A stretch of DNA of 45,074 nucleotides from Myxococcales bacterium (GTDB lineage Bacteria; Myxococcota; UBA727; GCA-2721815). Location: the NCBI GenBank assembly GCA_002721815.1, contig PBLQ01000039.1, positions 1-45,074 of the forward strand, in the 5' to 3' direction. The notes beneath the pieces were generated by a model. The model had not been told where the DNA came from. It saw only the letters and a list, made by a program, of their open reading frames with translations, and made no database searches. This document shows positions 15,448-23,887 of the stretch, one piece after another. A program made the translations under genes and the position numbers. Every line of letters begins with the position of its first letter. The stretch's first letter is position 1.

Positions 15448-17805
15448 ATGAACCACCCCTCATCAGAACCCCAACAGCAACCCGCCGCTTGGGCGAAAGC
15501 CTTCACCCGCTTTCGGTGGTTGAATCTGGGTATTTTGACAGCACTCACTTTTGTGCTTGGCTTCATCGCCTTGGGCATTCAATTTAATTTTTCGCCCGAC
15601 AACCTGTTCTTATCCAAAGACCCGGCCCTGGCCTTTTACGTGGATAAATTGATTCCCAATTTTGGGGCCGGCGGCAATTTCTCTATCCTGTGCATTGAAG
15701 GCGATGTTCGAAAAGAGAATGTTCAGAGTGCACTGGTTGAAGCCCATGAACGCTTAGAAAAACAAACCGGTGTTCAACATGTGCTGTCGCTAAAAAACGC
15801 ACAAATTTTTTCTGATGCAGGGGGATTTTTAGAAACCACCACACTTTTTGATGGCCGCAAGGTAAAAGATTCTCGCTTATGGAAAGCCGTTTTTGAGAGC
15901 CCAATTTACACCGGGAACATTGTCTCCAAATCTGGCCAGGCGGCAGCAGTAATTTTCCAATTAGCGTCCACCGACGGAAATCAAGCAAAAAAAGATGAAT
16001 TAATTGATGGCGTTCAAGATGTGGCCAATACCCTCACTCAAAAATATCCCGAAATTAAATTTTATGTGTCAGGGGCGCCCATTACCCAAAAAGAGATCGT
16101 GCACGTTCTCAAAAAAGATCAAATGACTTTCGTGCCTTTCACCATGTTCTTCATGGGGCTGCTGTTATTTTTGGTCTTTCGAGATTTTCGTGGCGTCTTC
16201 CTTCCCTTTTTGGCCACCGGCATGGCCACTGTCTGGACCATGGGCATCCTGGTGCTCCTGGGACACAACATCAACATCGTCAACAATGCTATAATTATTT
16301 TGCTTTTGGTCATCGGTGTGGCCGACGGGGTTCACGTGGTGGCCCGCTACAAAGAAGAGCTCAAGCGTGCCGAGAAAAATGGCCGACGCCCCACCAACGA
16401 ACAAGAAAAACACCTGCTGGTGGCACAAGTGGTCCAACACATGTTGCTCCCATGCTTTTTAACCACCACCACCACCGCCGTGGGCTTTCTTTCTACCTTG
16501 GTGGCCGAAGTCACGCTTATCCAAGATTTTGGACTTGAAGCGGCCATCGGTGTGATGGCTGCCTTCGTGGCGACCATTTTATTTGTCCCCAGCATGCTTG
16601 CCATTTTACCACTGCCCGGACCGGCTCACGAAGACGCCATTTCCAAGGGTCTCGACCGCAGTCTTTCATTAGCGGCCCGCTTTTCGGTGACCCATGCCAA
16701 GCTCATTGGCTTGGGCGCCTTGGCCCTCACCGGGGGTTTATCGTGGTTGGCCACCCAAGTTGAAACCAATATTCGTTTTGCCGACGAGCTGCCTGCCACA
16801 GCGCCAAGCATGCAAGCCCTGCGTTTCACCGAAAAACATTTCACCGGTGCGCTTCCTTTTGACGTGGTGTTTGAAGGCCCCCGTGATTTGATCGAAAGCC
16901 CGGAGTCTTTGCGCGCCCAAAGCCGCGTGAGCGAATACATTCGTGGTTCAGGATTACCATTTTCCGCTTTTTCCTACGCGGATGTGTATGAAGAGATGGG
17001 CCGCATTTTTTCTGCCGACGGCAAGGCCGAAAAAGTACGCCACTGGACCGATGAAAAAATTGCCCAAGTGAGCCTGCTCATGGACATGGGCGATGCTGAG
17101 CAAATAGAAGAAGGCCGAAAACGGTTTTATTCTCAAGACGGTTCTTTGGTCCGCATCACCGCGTTGGGCGCGGACATTGGTTCGAAAAACTTTTCGCCCT
17201 TTCGCGATAAGCTCATCGACTTTGTTCATGAAAACACCCCAAAAGGTCTCAAGGGTGTGGTGACGGGGGGCCAAGTCATTGCATCTCGCGCCATGGAAAA
17301 CATCATCAATGACATGGGCAGCTCTTTGGGTTTGGCCGCCATTCTCATTGCCATTTTTACCATGATCATGTTTCGCTCATTCAGACTCACGCTGGTGGCC
17401 CTCTTTCCCAATCTCTTGCCCATCATCGTGTCTCTGGCTTTCATGTCGTCCTTTGGTTTTCCCGTCCGGGTCTCCACCGTTGTCATTTTCTGCATGGCAT
17501 TGGGCGTGGCTGTGGACGCTTGTATCCACCTTTTGGCCCGGCTTAAAGAAGAGATGAATCAAGACCATGGCGACAAAGAGGTCAATATGGACGATGTTCT
17601 GTACCGCACCATCACCGGCACGGGGCGACCCATCGTTTACACCACGTTGCTATTATTTTTGGGTTTTTCCGTGATGGGCTTTTCGGACTTTCGATCCCTG
17701 CGTAACTTCGCCATTTTGTCGTCCATCACTCTAGGTACAGCATTGGTGGTGGACATCGCGTTGTTTCCCGCCATGGTTCGCATGTTGGGCATCAAAAAGC
17801 GTTAG
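15448..17805 (+). CDS. MMPL/RND superfamily exporter
   Basis: 785 aa. It has the duplicated RND layout: one membrane helix (about 27-48), a large periplasmic domain, five helices (about 225-395), then a second helix, periplasmic domain and five-helix bundle (about 415-780). GVADGVHVVARYKEEL and ALGVAVDACIHLLARLKEE are the matching helix-4 motifs of the two halves, with the acidic residues that relay protons. This is the hydrophobe-exporting MMPL/HpnN-like branch rather than AcrB, and the substrate is unknown (lipids are typical). The ATG is 3 bp after the OmpA stop, so translation is probably coupled. Its stop overlaps the stop of the convergent tonB. Association with two outer-membrane lipoproteins suggests envelope lipid traffic, but that is inference. 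Confidence 0.88.
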   Translation: MNHPSSEPQQQPAAWAKAFTRFRWLNLGILTALTFVLGFIALGIQFNFSPDNLFLSKDPALAFYVDKLIPNFGAGGNFSILCIEGDVRKENVQSALVEAHERLEKQTGVQHVLSLKNAQIFSDAGGFLETTTLFDGRKVKDSRLWKAVFESPIYTGNIVSKSGQAAAVIFQLASTDGNQAKKDELIDGVQDVANTLTQKYPEIKFYVSGAPITQKEIVHVLKKDQMTFVPFTMFFMGLLLFLVFRDFRGVFLPFLATGMATVWTMGILVLLGHNINIVNNAIIILLLVIGVADGVHVVARYKEELKRAEKNGRRPTNEQEKHLLVAQVVQHMLLPCFLTTTTTAVGFLSTLVAEVTLIQDFGLEAAIGVMAAFVATILFVPSMLAILPLPGPAHEDAISKGLDRSLSLAARFSVTHAKLIGLGALALTGGLSWLATQVETNIRFADELPATAPSMQALRFTEKHFTGALPFDVVFEGPRDLIESPESLRAQSRVSEYIRGSGLPFSAFSYADVYEEMGRIFSADGKAEKVRHWTDEKIAQVSLLMDMGDAEQIEEGRKRFYSQDGSLVRITALGADIGSKNFSPFRDKLIDFVHENTPKGLKGVVTGGQVIASRAMENIINDMGSSLGLAAILIAIFTMIMFRSFRLTLVALFPNLLPIIVSLAFMSSFGFPVRVSTVVIFCMALGVAVDACIHLLARLKEEMNQDHGDKEVNMDDVLYRTITGTGRPIVYTTLLLFLGFSVMGFSDFRSLRNFAILSSITLGTALVVDIALFPAMVRMLGIKKR

Positions 17806-18596
17806 TCCACCAGTTCGAACTTATATTTGTAAACGATAATGCTATCGACAGGTTCATCGTCTACGATGGCGGGATCAAACTTAAACTTTTTGATTGCAGC
17901 CAAGGCGGCTTCATCTAAGCCAAAGCCCAGTTTGCGAATGACTTTGGCATTGCGGACTTTGCCTTTACGCGTCACTTGAATACGCAAAACCACGGTCCCC
18001 TCAATCTCTGCTTCCTCGGCTTGAGGCGGGTAAGGCGCCATGAACTCTTTTTTGACCCTTGCTTTTCGTGACAGCTTGCCACTGCGAACCGGGCTCCATT
18101 GGTATGGCTTGACCTTGGAAGGATCGACGAACTTCTCTTTGTTGGGGTCACCCATGGTGGTGTTCCCCACACGAACGGCCATCCCCGAACCCTTGACCGT
18201 GGACGCCATGGAAATACCAGTCACGATGGGTGGCGGCGCCGCAGGAGGCTCTGGTGGCGGCGGTTGGTTTGGCGGCGGTGGCGGCGGTTTTTTGAGCTTT
18301 GGTTTTCGTTTCTTCTTTTTGGGTTTGGCTTTTTCTTGAGGCGGCTCTGGTGGTGGGGGCGGGGGCGGTGGTGGGGGCTCATAAATGGCCATTTCCACAC
18401 GCTGTTGTTTCTTCTTTTCTTTGATCTCTTTGGCCCCGACCAAGAGCAAGGCGTGAAAACCAAACACCACGAAAAACCACACCACCCACTTGAGCTTGGA
18501 TCGCTCCTGCGACGAATCTCCCCACGGGTTATTAAAGTCCGACTTGGTCGGCTTCGGCTTGGGGCTGCTGGCGGCGTCAAATGGGGGCAAAGTCAA
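17802..18596 (-). CDS. tonB: TonB family energy transducer
   Basis: 264 aa. A short cytoplasmic start is followed by one membrane helix (about 37-57), a Pro/Lys-rich periplasmic rod (about 72-125, including ten consecutive prolines) and a C-terminal TonB domain (about 185-264) with PYPPQAEEAEIEGTVVLRIQ and KFKFDPAIVDD. It transmits proton-motive energy from ExbBD to outer-membrane receptors. No ATG precedes the membrane helix. A TTG at 18596 or, with AGG seven bases before it, the TTG at 18590 must be the start. It is the last gene of an exbB-exbD-tonB operon. The polyproline run makes it a likely EF-P client, which fits epmA in the same window. Confidence 0.9.
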   Translation of the reverse strand: MTLPPFDAASSPKPKPTKSDFNNPWGDSSQERSKLKWVVWFFVVFGFHALLLVGAKEIKEKKKQQRVEMAIYEPPPPPPPPPPEPPQEKAKPKKKKRKPKLKKPPPPPPNQPPPPEPPAAPPPIVTGISMASTVKGSGMAVRVGNTTMGDPNKEKFVDPSKVKPYQWSPVRSGKLSRKARVKKEFMAPYPPQAEEAEIEGTVVLRIQVTRKGKVRNAKVIRKLGFGLDEAALAAIKKFKFDPAIVDDEPVDSIIVYKYKFELVD

Positions 18597-18604
18597 ACCT
18601 AAGG

Positions 18605-19054
18605 TTAGGGGTTCACGGGAACGGGCGCGGAGTCAATGTTCAGAGCGAACTTGATGATTCCCTCTTGCTTTACCAGGTCAATGAGCTGAATGACCTCTCC
18701 GTGGCTGATGGACTTATCTGCCGCAATCACAGCCTGTACATCTTTTTTGCCCGCAGCGATTTCACCCTTGATGTGGGCGCGAATGGTTGCTTCGGATGCC
18801 AAGTCGCCATTGAGGTATATTTTTTTCTCTTTGGTCTCTTGGTCGAACGTGTAGGTCAGCATCACCGTGGAGGGCTCGGTAGAGTCCCCCGTACTGGCTT
18901 CGGGTAAGTCAATTTTCAGGGAATCGGCCACCACGTAGGAAGTGGTCACCATAAAGATCACCAACAAGCACAGCATGATGTCCACCAAGGGGGTCACGTT
19001 GATCTCTGAGATCACTTCATTTTCGTCGCTGTCGCCTAAGGCACCACCGGCCAT
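18605..19054 (-). CDS. exbD: Biopolymer transport protein ExbD/TolR
   Basis: 149 aa. A short cytoplasmic N terminus with EINVTPLVDIMLCLLVIFMV leads into one membrane helix (about 22-42), with the conserved proton-carrying Asp at residue 25. A periplasmic domain of about 100 residues follows and ends in DKSISHGEVIQLIDLVKQEG, typical for ExbD. It partners with the ExbB encoded just upstream to energise TonB. GAGG seven bases upstream supports the ATG. The intergenic gap to exbB is 17 bp and to tonB under 10 bp, which indicates a single operon. Confidence 0.93.
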   Translation of the reverse strand: MAGGALGDSDENEVISEINVTPLVDIMLCLLVIFMVTTSYVVADSLKIDLPEASTGDSTEPSTVMLTYTFDQETKEKKIYLNGDLASEATIRAHIKGEIAAGKKDVQAVIAADKSISHGEVIQLIDLVKQEGIIKFALNIDSAPVPVNP

Positions 19055-19071
19055 GTCATCACCTCAACTGG

Positions 19072-19692
19072 TTATCGGTTGGCAAAAACCACGTGCAACA
19101 AAGCTTCAGCCCCGGTGTTCAAGGACTTCAGACGTCGCGCGAAATAATTATAAAAGGCTACCGCCGGCAGGGCCACGAGCAAACCTACCGCTGTGGCCGC
19201 CAAGGCTGCTGACAGTGTGGACATCACGGCGTTGGCCCCAACTTGACCTGCCGAGTTTGTCCCCATTTCGCTGAGCGCAGCGATGATTTCGAGAACGGTC
19301 CCAAACAGACCGATAAATGGAGCATTGTTTCCCAGCGTCCCCAAAAACGCGAGGCCTTTTTCGAAGCGCAGTTTCTCCACCTTTGCCGTGGACTGAGCCA
19401 TTTCGGACATTGCTTCTTTGCCTTTGGGAGACACCTCTAAGGCCGCGCTCACCACTTTGGCTGCAAAACCTGTCTCTTCTTTGAGTATTTTTTTGGCTTC
19501 TTCGGTCTCACCTGCCGCCAATTTGCCACCAATTTGCTGGGCCAGAAGATCTGCGGCACCGCTGTTTTTCACAAAGAAAACCCAGCGTTCGATCACCACC
19601 GTGAGCGAAATAATACTCAAAAGCACCAAAAACCACATAACAGCTGATCCGGCGCCGGTCAGACTCACTTTCACCACGAGATCGGTGATCAT
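19072..19692 (-). CDS. exbB: Biopolymer transport protein ExbB/TolQ
   Basis: 206 aa from the chosen ATG. Three membrane helices (about 15-35, 110-135, 150-175) flank a cytoplasmic loop. NNAPFIGLFGTVLEIIAAL and LSAALAATAVGLLVALPAV are the pore-forming helices typical of ExbB/TolQ. It forms the proton channel with ExbD. I prefer the ATG at 19692 because GGAG stands six bases upstream; in-frame TTG and ATG codons at 19713 and 19704 lack such a site. It leads the exbB-exbD-tonB operon and is divergent from the NAD kinase gene. It is distinct from the orphan ExbB-like gene at 6.0-6.65 kb. Confidence 0.93.
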   Translation of the reverse strand: MITDLVVKVSLTGAGSAVMWFLVLLSIISLTVVIERWVFFVKNSGAADLLAQQIGGKLAAGETEEAKKILKEETGFAAKVVSAALEVSPKGKEAMSEMAQSTAKVEKLRFEKGLAFLGTLGNNAPFIGLFGTVLEIIAALSEMGTNSAGQVGANAVMSTLSAALAATAVGLLVALPAVAFYNYFARRLKSLNTGAEALLHVVFANR

Positions 19693-19728
19693 ATTGAACT
19701 CCATTCGATGCAAAGGTTTTGAAAAGCC

Positions 19729-19756
19729 TTTTTAAAACAACAGTCTTAGGTGTCAA
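19729..19756 (-). promoter_or_regulatory. Promoter of exbB-exbD-tonB
   Basis: On the minus strand a perfect TTGACA (19751-19756) and TAAAAA (19729-19734) are spaced by 16 bp. The -10 lies about 37 bp upstream of the exbB ATG. I see no Fur-box-like palindrome overlapping it, which leaves iron control unproven. Confidence 0.55.
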
Positions 19757-19905
19757 CGCACCCCTCCGGACTAAAACGTTTTAAGTGTAGAACTTTATTC
19801 ACTTTTGTTTGAATTTGGCCCTTAAAAAAGGCAGGATCTGCTCCCTGAGAGCCGCTTTTTACCCCACGCACCTGCCAAACCTGTGGCATAGTCGAAAATT
19901 TAACC

Positions 19906-20844
19906 ATGATCGCGCACCCAAACCCATCTGATCTCAAGATTGTCCTGGCCCACAAAGATTCGCGTTTTCACCTGTACACCAAGGTGAAACCCAACACGAA
20001 AATCCAGGCGCTGCTCGAAAAAGAGGATGTGAGCGTGGCCCAACTGCGCAAGGCCCATGAAGCCCACATGGAGACCCTCACGCACATCGAAGCGATCCTT
20101 AAAAAAAGAAAACTCAAATACAAGAAGGCCTACCGGGCGCGTTTGGGCGGTCTGGAAACCGAAGCCACACTGGTGATCACCGTGGGGGGCGATGGCACCC
20201 TTTTAGAAGCGTCCCACTGGGTAAAAAATGCGGTCATCCTGGGGGTGAATTCAGATCCGGGGCGCTCCACCGGCTCCTTGTGCGTGGCCAACAAAGACTC
20301 TTTTGAATCATTGTTCGATGCATTCTTGAATGGCGAACTCAAACCCACCTACGTGCCACGCCTTCAACTCACCCTCAACGATATGGTGCTGAACGAGCCC
20401 GTGCTTAATGACATTTTAATCGCACACAAAAACCCCGCGGCCACCTCGCGGTTCATCGTCCAGAAAAATGGCACGCAACAGGACATCCGGTCTTCGGGAC
20501 TGTGGGTGGCTGCCTCGGCCGGATCGACGGGTGGTATTCTATCTGCCGGCGGACAAGTCACGGCGTTGGACGACCCGCGGATTCAACTACGGGTTCGAGA
20601 GCCTTGTGCTTCGCACCAAAACGACAGCCAAGTGCATGAGCACTTTTTAAATGAAAACGAAGAGCTGGAAATTATTTCACGCATGCGCGAAGGAAAAATA
20701 TACCTGGATGGTCCTCACATGACCCATCCCTTTCCCATGGGCGTACGCCTGCGCATTTCGGCACAACACAGCCCCTTGGCATTATTGGTCTCTGATGAAA
20801 TGAAACAACGGCGCACCCATTGGGTCGCACCTTCCCAGGAGTAA
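19906..20844 (+). CDS. nadK: NAD(H) kinase, NADK3-like variant
   Basis: 312 aa. It phosphorylates NAD or NADH to make NADP(H). The diagnostic GGDGT is at 94-98 within VITVGGDGTLLEAS. The second region reads LNDILIAHKNPAATSRF and SSGLWVAASAGSTGGILSAGG. These resemble the NADH-preferring NADK3 branch (plant peroxisomal type, from memory) more than standard bacterial NadK, where a NExxI...GDG...TPTGSTAY pattern is usual. VREP and KIYLDGPH later in the chain fit the same branch. The ATG at 19906 has no clear Shine-Dalgarno. The downstream bcp starts 3 bp after its stop, so the two are co-transcribed, linking NADPH supply to peroxide removal. Confidence 0.85.
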   Translation: MIAHPNPSDLKIVLAHKDSRFHLYTKVKPNTKIQALLEKEDVSVAQLRKAHEAHMETLTHIEAILKKRKLKYKKAYRARLGGLETEATLVITVGGDGTLLEASHWVKNAVILGVNSDPGRSTGSLCVANKDSFESLFDAFLNGELKPTYVPRLQLTLNDMVLNEPVLNDILIAHKNPAATSRFIVQKNGTQQDIRSSGLWVAASAGSTGGILSAGGQVTALDDPRIQLRVREPCASHQNDSQVHEHFLNENEELEIISRMREGKIYLDGPHMTHPFPMGVRLRISAQHSPLALLVSDEMKQRRTHWVAPSQE

Positions 20845-20847
20845 AAC

Positions 20848-21309
20848 ATGGCAAAAGAAGGCAACAAAGCACCTGCATTCACTTTGGCAGGCGACGACGG
20901 TAAAAAGCACAAACTCAGCGACTACAAGGGCCAAAAAGTGGTCTTGTATTTTTACCCCAAAGACAACACCCCGGGGTGCACCACCGAGGCCTGTGACTTT
21001 CGAGACAACATGACCAAACTCAAACGTAAAGGCGTGGTGGTTTTTGGGGTATCCAAAGACTCATTGGCGTCTCACGAAAAATTCCGAACCAAGCAAAACC
21101 TCAACTTTACGCTGTTGTCCGACGAAGACACCAAAGTCCATCAAAAATACGGTGCCTGGGGCGAGAAAAACATGTACGGCAAAAAATTCATGGGCTGCAT
21201 TCGCTCCACCTTCCTCATTGACGAAGAAGGCAAGCTCGCCAAAGCGTGGAATAAGGTCAGAGTCAAAGGCCATGTGGACGAGGTGATCGAGGCCATTAAA
21301 GAACTTTAA
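20848..21309 (+). CDS. bcp: Thioredoxin-dependent thiol peroxidase (Bcp/PrxQ)
   Basis: 153 aa peroxiredoxin of the Bcp/PrxQ group, reducing hydrogen and organic peroxides with thioredoxin. The peroxidatic Cys44 sits in [19 protein letters not shown] and the resolving Cys49 is five residues later, the atypical 2-Cys arrangement. [15 protein letters not shown] is a typical later motif. AGGAG overlaps the end of nadK six bases before the ATG. It lies between nadK and ltaE in the same direction. NADPH from the upstream kinase ultimately feeds thioredoxin reductase, so the pairing makes metabolic sense. Confidence 0.95.
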   Translation: MAKEGNKAPAFTLAGDDGKKHKLSDYKGQKVVLYFYPKDNTPGCTTEACDFRDNMTKLKRKGVVVFGVSKDSLASHEKFRTKQNLNFTLLSDEDTKVHQKYGAWGEKNMYGKKFMGCIRSTFLIDEEGKLAKAWNKVRVKGHVDEVIEAIKEL

Positions 21310-21333
21310 ACATTCTTTCGAAAAGAGCTGAAA

Positions 21334-22341
21334 ATGATCGATTTGCGTTCAGATACCGTTACTCGGCCCACGCCCGAAATGTTAAACGCCATGTGCACCG
21401 CACCCTTGGGCGATGATGTTTTAGGTGATGAGCCCACCGTGCAAAAACTGGAAGCCAAGGTGGCAGAAATGACCGGCAAAGAAACGGCTGTTTTTGTCCC
21501 CAGCGGAACCATGGCCAACCAAATTGCCATTTGGTTACACACCAAACCGGGTGACGGTATTTTGGTCGAAGAAAACTCGCACATTTTGCATTACGAAGCG
21601 GCGGGACCTGCCATGATCGCCGGCGTGAAAACCACGTCGGTGCCAGGCCAAAATGGCATCATGGACGTGGAAAAACTCAAAACAAGTTTTCCTCCTGATG
21701 ACCCCCATTGTGCACCCGTCACACTGGTCTGCGCTGAAGATACGGCCAACCGTGGCGGTGGCTATGCTTACCCCATCGAAACTTTAGATGCCATCGCTCA
21801 AACAGCTCAAGACAACCAGGCGCGATGTCATTTGGACGGTGCGCGACTGTTTAACGCTCAGGTAAAAACAGGCGTGTCGGCGGCGCGACGGGCAGCCCAA
21901 TTTGATACGGTGAGCATTTGTTTTTCAAAAGGTTTAGGCGCACCGGTGGGCTCGGCCTTGTGCCTCCCCCAAAGCATGCGACGGGACGCCATTCGCGCTC
22001 GAAAAATGTTAGGCGGCGGCATGCGCCAATCCGGTGTCATCGCCGCAGCGGCACTGTACGCCTTGGAGCACCATGTCGATCGTCTGGCCGAAGATCATCA
22101 AAAAGCCATCACGCTGGCAGAGGGTTTGAAGCAGCATGGTTACGAAGTCGTCCCGCCTCAAACCAATATGGTTTATTTTAAGCACCCAAAGGCCCAGCAA
22201 ATTTTAGATCAGGCCGAGCAACAAGGGGTTCGTGCACTCACCGCCAAAGCACAAACGGTTCGACTGGTCACCCATTTAGATGTGAATGAATCCGACATCG
22301 AAAAAAGCATCGAAATCTTTGGAAAGCTGCTCAATTCTTAA
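21334..22341 (+). CDS. ltaE: Low-specificity L-threonine aldolase
   Basis: 335 aa fold-type I PLP enzyme splitting L-threonine or allo-threonine to glycine and acetaldehyde. The start MIDLRSDTVTRPTPEM is canonical. HLDGAR at 166-171 and the Schiff-base Lys199 in CFSKGLGAPVGSAL are visible, as are ENSHILHYEAAG and the LGGGMRQSG loop. Length is typical. The start is 24 bp after bcp and has AAGAG upstream, so it may be in the same transcript. No terminator was recognised between its stop and the minus-strand tRNA. Confidence 0.95.
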   Translation: MIDLRSDTVTRPTPEMLNAMCTAPLGDDVLGDEPTVQKLEAKVAEMTGKETAVFVPSGTMANQIAIWLHTKPGDGILVEENSHILHYEAAGPAMIAGVKTTSVPGQNGIMDVEKLKTSFPPDDPHCAPVTLVCAEDTANRGGGYAYPIETLDAIAQTAQDNQARCHLDGARLFNAQVKTGVSAARRAAQFDTVSICFSKGLGAPVGSALCLPQSMRRDAIRARKMLGGGMRQSGVIAAAALYALEHHVDRLAEDHQKAITLAEGLKQHGYEVVPPQTNMVYFKHPKAQQILDQAEQQGVRALTAKAQTVRLVTHLDVNESDIEKSIEIFGKLLNS

Positions 22342-22401
22342 CCCCGCCCCAAAGGCCTGAAACATTTTTGAGCGACGCTTTGGCGATCATCACGCTGAGA
22401 T

Positions 22402-22438
22402 AAAAAAAACGCGCCCCACCCAAAAATGGATGAGGCGC
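22402..22438 (-). terminator. Intrinsic terminator directly after tRNA-Leu
   Basis: On the minus strand GCGCCTCATCC pairs over 11 bp (two or three G-U pairs) with GGGTGGGGCGC, loop ATTTTT, followed by eight Ts. The stem starts at the base after the encoded CCA. Confidence 0.9.
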
Positions 22439-22525
22439 TGGTACCGGGTACCGGAATCGAACCGGTATGGCCGTGAGGCCGGCGGATTTTAAGTCCGCTG
22501 CGTCTACCAGTTCCGCCAACCCGGC
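22439..22525 (-). tRNA. tRNA-Leu (anticodon UAA)
   Basis: 87 nt on the minus strand including an encoded CCA. The acceptor GCCGGGT pairs with ACCCGGT, with a G1-U72 pair as I recall from E. coli tRNA-Leu(UAA). The anticodon stem GCGGA/TCCGC encloses loop CTTAAAA with anticodon TAA. The long variable arm GGCC-TCAC-GGCC marks a class II tRNA. The T arm is ACCGG-TTCGATT-CCGGT. It stands as a single tRNA gene between ltaE and a lipoprotein gene. Confidence 0.96.
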
Positions 22526-22571
22526 GTGGTAGAACAGGCGTCATAACCGATTTGTCATTTATTGAAAAGAT

Positions 22572-22585
22572 GAAGTTTAAACTTC
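22572..22585. promoter_or_regulatory. Perfect 14-bp palindrome in the tRNA/lipoprotein intergenic region
   Basis: GAAGTTTAAACTTC is a perfect inverted repeat, 47 bp upstream of the tRNA-Leu 5' end and about 100 bp upstream of the lipoprotein ATG. It could be an operator for either direction. No regulator is encoded nearby. Confidence 0.35.
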
Positions 22586-22683
22586 GGGAAATCTACATCA
22601 TTTGGGGCTATACCCTGTTAGTCCCCTGGGATTTAGTTGCAAAATGACATAAAAGCCCAATGACCCCTCACCCTGGAGCCCCT

Positions 22684-23394
22684 ATGCGAGTAAAAACCTG
22701 TTTCATGGCGATTTCGCTGCTTTCATCCGTGGCCTGTGCGTCGGTGGAATCCACTGATGTTCGTACTTCTGGTATTTACGCCAGCTTTGAAGCCAAAGGG
22801 GCCAATGATGGCACCACCAAGGTTCATGCTGAACTCACCGTGGGCGAAAATTCCAACACCTATTTAGACCTCACGGGGGAAGATACACTCACCGCCACCC
22901 AAGGCGATGAATCCAAATCCATGAGCCGCAATAATCTAGGGAGCATCGTTTGGTACGAGTCTGTTTTTTCCACCAACGAAGAAGGCACCACTTTTAATAT
23001 CGCCTTTGAGCGAGGCGAAGATGAAAACGCCCCCAATTCAGAAGTAAGCCTCCCCGCCCCATTCGATCTCACCGTGCCCACAGAAGGCGATGAATTCTCT
23101 ATGAGTGCAGACAAAATCACCGTGGCTTGGAACAACATCACAGATGATCCCATGACCCTGCTCGTGAGTGGGAACTGTTTTTATGGCATCACCGAAAATA
23201 TCGTCACCGACCAAGGGGTGTTCGTGATCGAGGCCGCACGGCTCGAACCCATCGACCCAACCACTGGGGACATGTGCACCGCCACCCTCACCCTCACCCG
23301 CGAACGCGATGGGGAGATCGACGAAGCCTACGGGGAAGGCGGCAGGTTTAAGGGCAGACAAGTTCGAACGGTCACCATCACCGTCGCCCCTTAA
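22684..23394 (+). CDS. Lipoprotein of unknown function
   Basis: 236 aa. I do not recognise a family. A signal peptide with the lipobox SSVAC (Cys18) predicts a lipid-anchored exported protein. The mature part is Thr/Asp/Glu-rich and looks all-beta, with few hydrophobic helices, and contains a Cys pair near residues 168 and 200 that may bond. The stretch DEFSMSADKITVAWNN suggests an immunoglobulin-like or carbohydrate-type beta sandwich, but this is impression only. The ATG at 22684 has GGAG five bases upstream, preferred to the ATG at 22660. It is convergent with rlmH, with 5 bp between the stops and no terminator. Confidence 0.75.
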   Translation: MRVKTCFMAISLLSSVACASVESTDVRTSGIYASFEAKGANDGTTKVHAELTVGENSNTYLDLTGEDTLTATQGDESKSMSRNNLGSIVWYESVFSTNEEGTTFNIAFERGEDENAPNSEVSLPAPFDLTVPTEGDEFSMSADKITVAWNNITDDPMTLLVSGNCFYGITENIVTDQGVFVIEAARLEPIDPTTGDMCTATLTLTRERDGEIDEAYGEGGRFKGRQVRTVTITVAP

Positions 23395-23399
23395 GCGAC

Positions 23400-23864
23400 C
23401 TACTTATGGTAAGGTCCACCGCGCCAAATTTCAGCGCAGCGATAAAGCTGTTCCGACAAAAAACACAAAGCCAAGCGATGTGGCAACGTCATGGGTGACA
23501 GCGAAAGCATCAAGTCAGCGGTTTTCTTCACGTCGTCAGATAACCCCGTGGCCCCGCCGATTAAAAAGGCAATGTTTTGCCCTTGATTTTGAAGCTTTTC
23601 TAACTGGCTGGCAAACTGCTCCGAAGAAAACATTTTGCCCCGAGCATCCATGGCAATGCGGTAGCATCGCTCACTGGCCGCCAATAATTTCTCACCTTCG
23701 AATTGCCGGTGATCAGCGTCATTCTGATTTTTTTTTCGTTTGGCTTCTGCCACAGGAACGATGGTGGCTCCCAAACGCTTGCCCCCGCGCATCAGATAGT
23801 CTTCGGCCTGTTGCGATAAAGGATCTTTTTTATCGTATCCCACAGCGCAGATTTTAATTGGCAT
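23400..23864 (-). CDS. rlmH: 23S rRNA (pseudouridine1915-N3)-methyltransferase RlmH
   Basis: 154 aa SPOUT-class methyltransferase that methylates pseudouridine 1915 in helix 69 of 23S rRNA on assembled ribosomes. The C terminus shows the family signature FLIGGATGLSDDV, LSLSPMTLPHRLALCFLSEQ and LYRCAEIWRGGPYHK, ending exactly at PYHK. The cofactor-binding knot is therefore intact. The usual HxxAR is HRLAL here, a small deviation. It follows rsfS by 23 bp, the conserved RsfS-RlmH pair of ribosome maturation genes, and is probably co-transcribed. Confidence 0.95.
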   Translation of the reverse strand: MPIKICAVGYDKKDPLSQQAEDYLMRGGKRLGATIVPVAEAKRKKNQNDADHRQFEGEKLLAASERCYRIAMDARGKMFSSEQFASQLEKLQNQGQNIAFLIGGATGLSDDVKKTADLMLSLSPMTLPHRLALCFLSEQLYRCAEIWRGGPYHK

Positions 23865-23887
23865 CGCCTGTTCCTGTGGGCTGTGAT

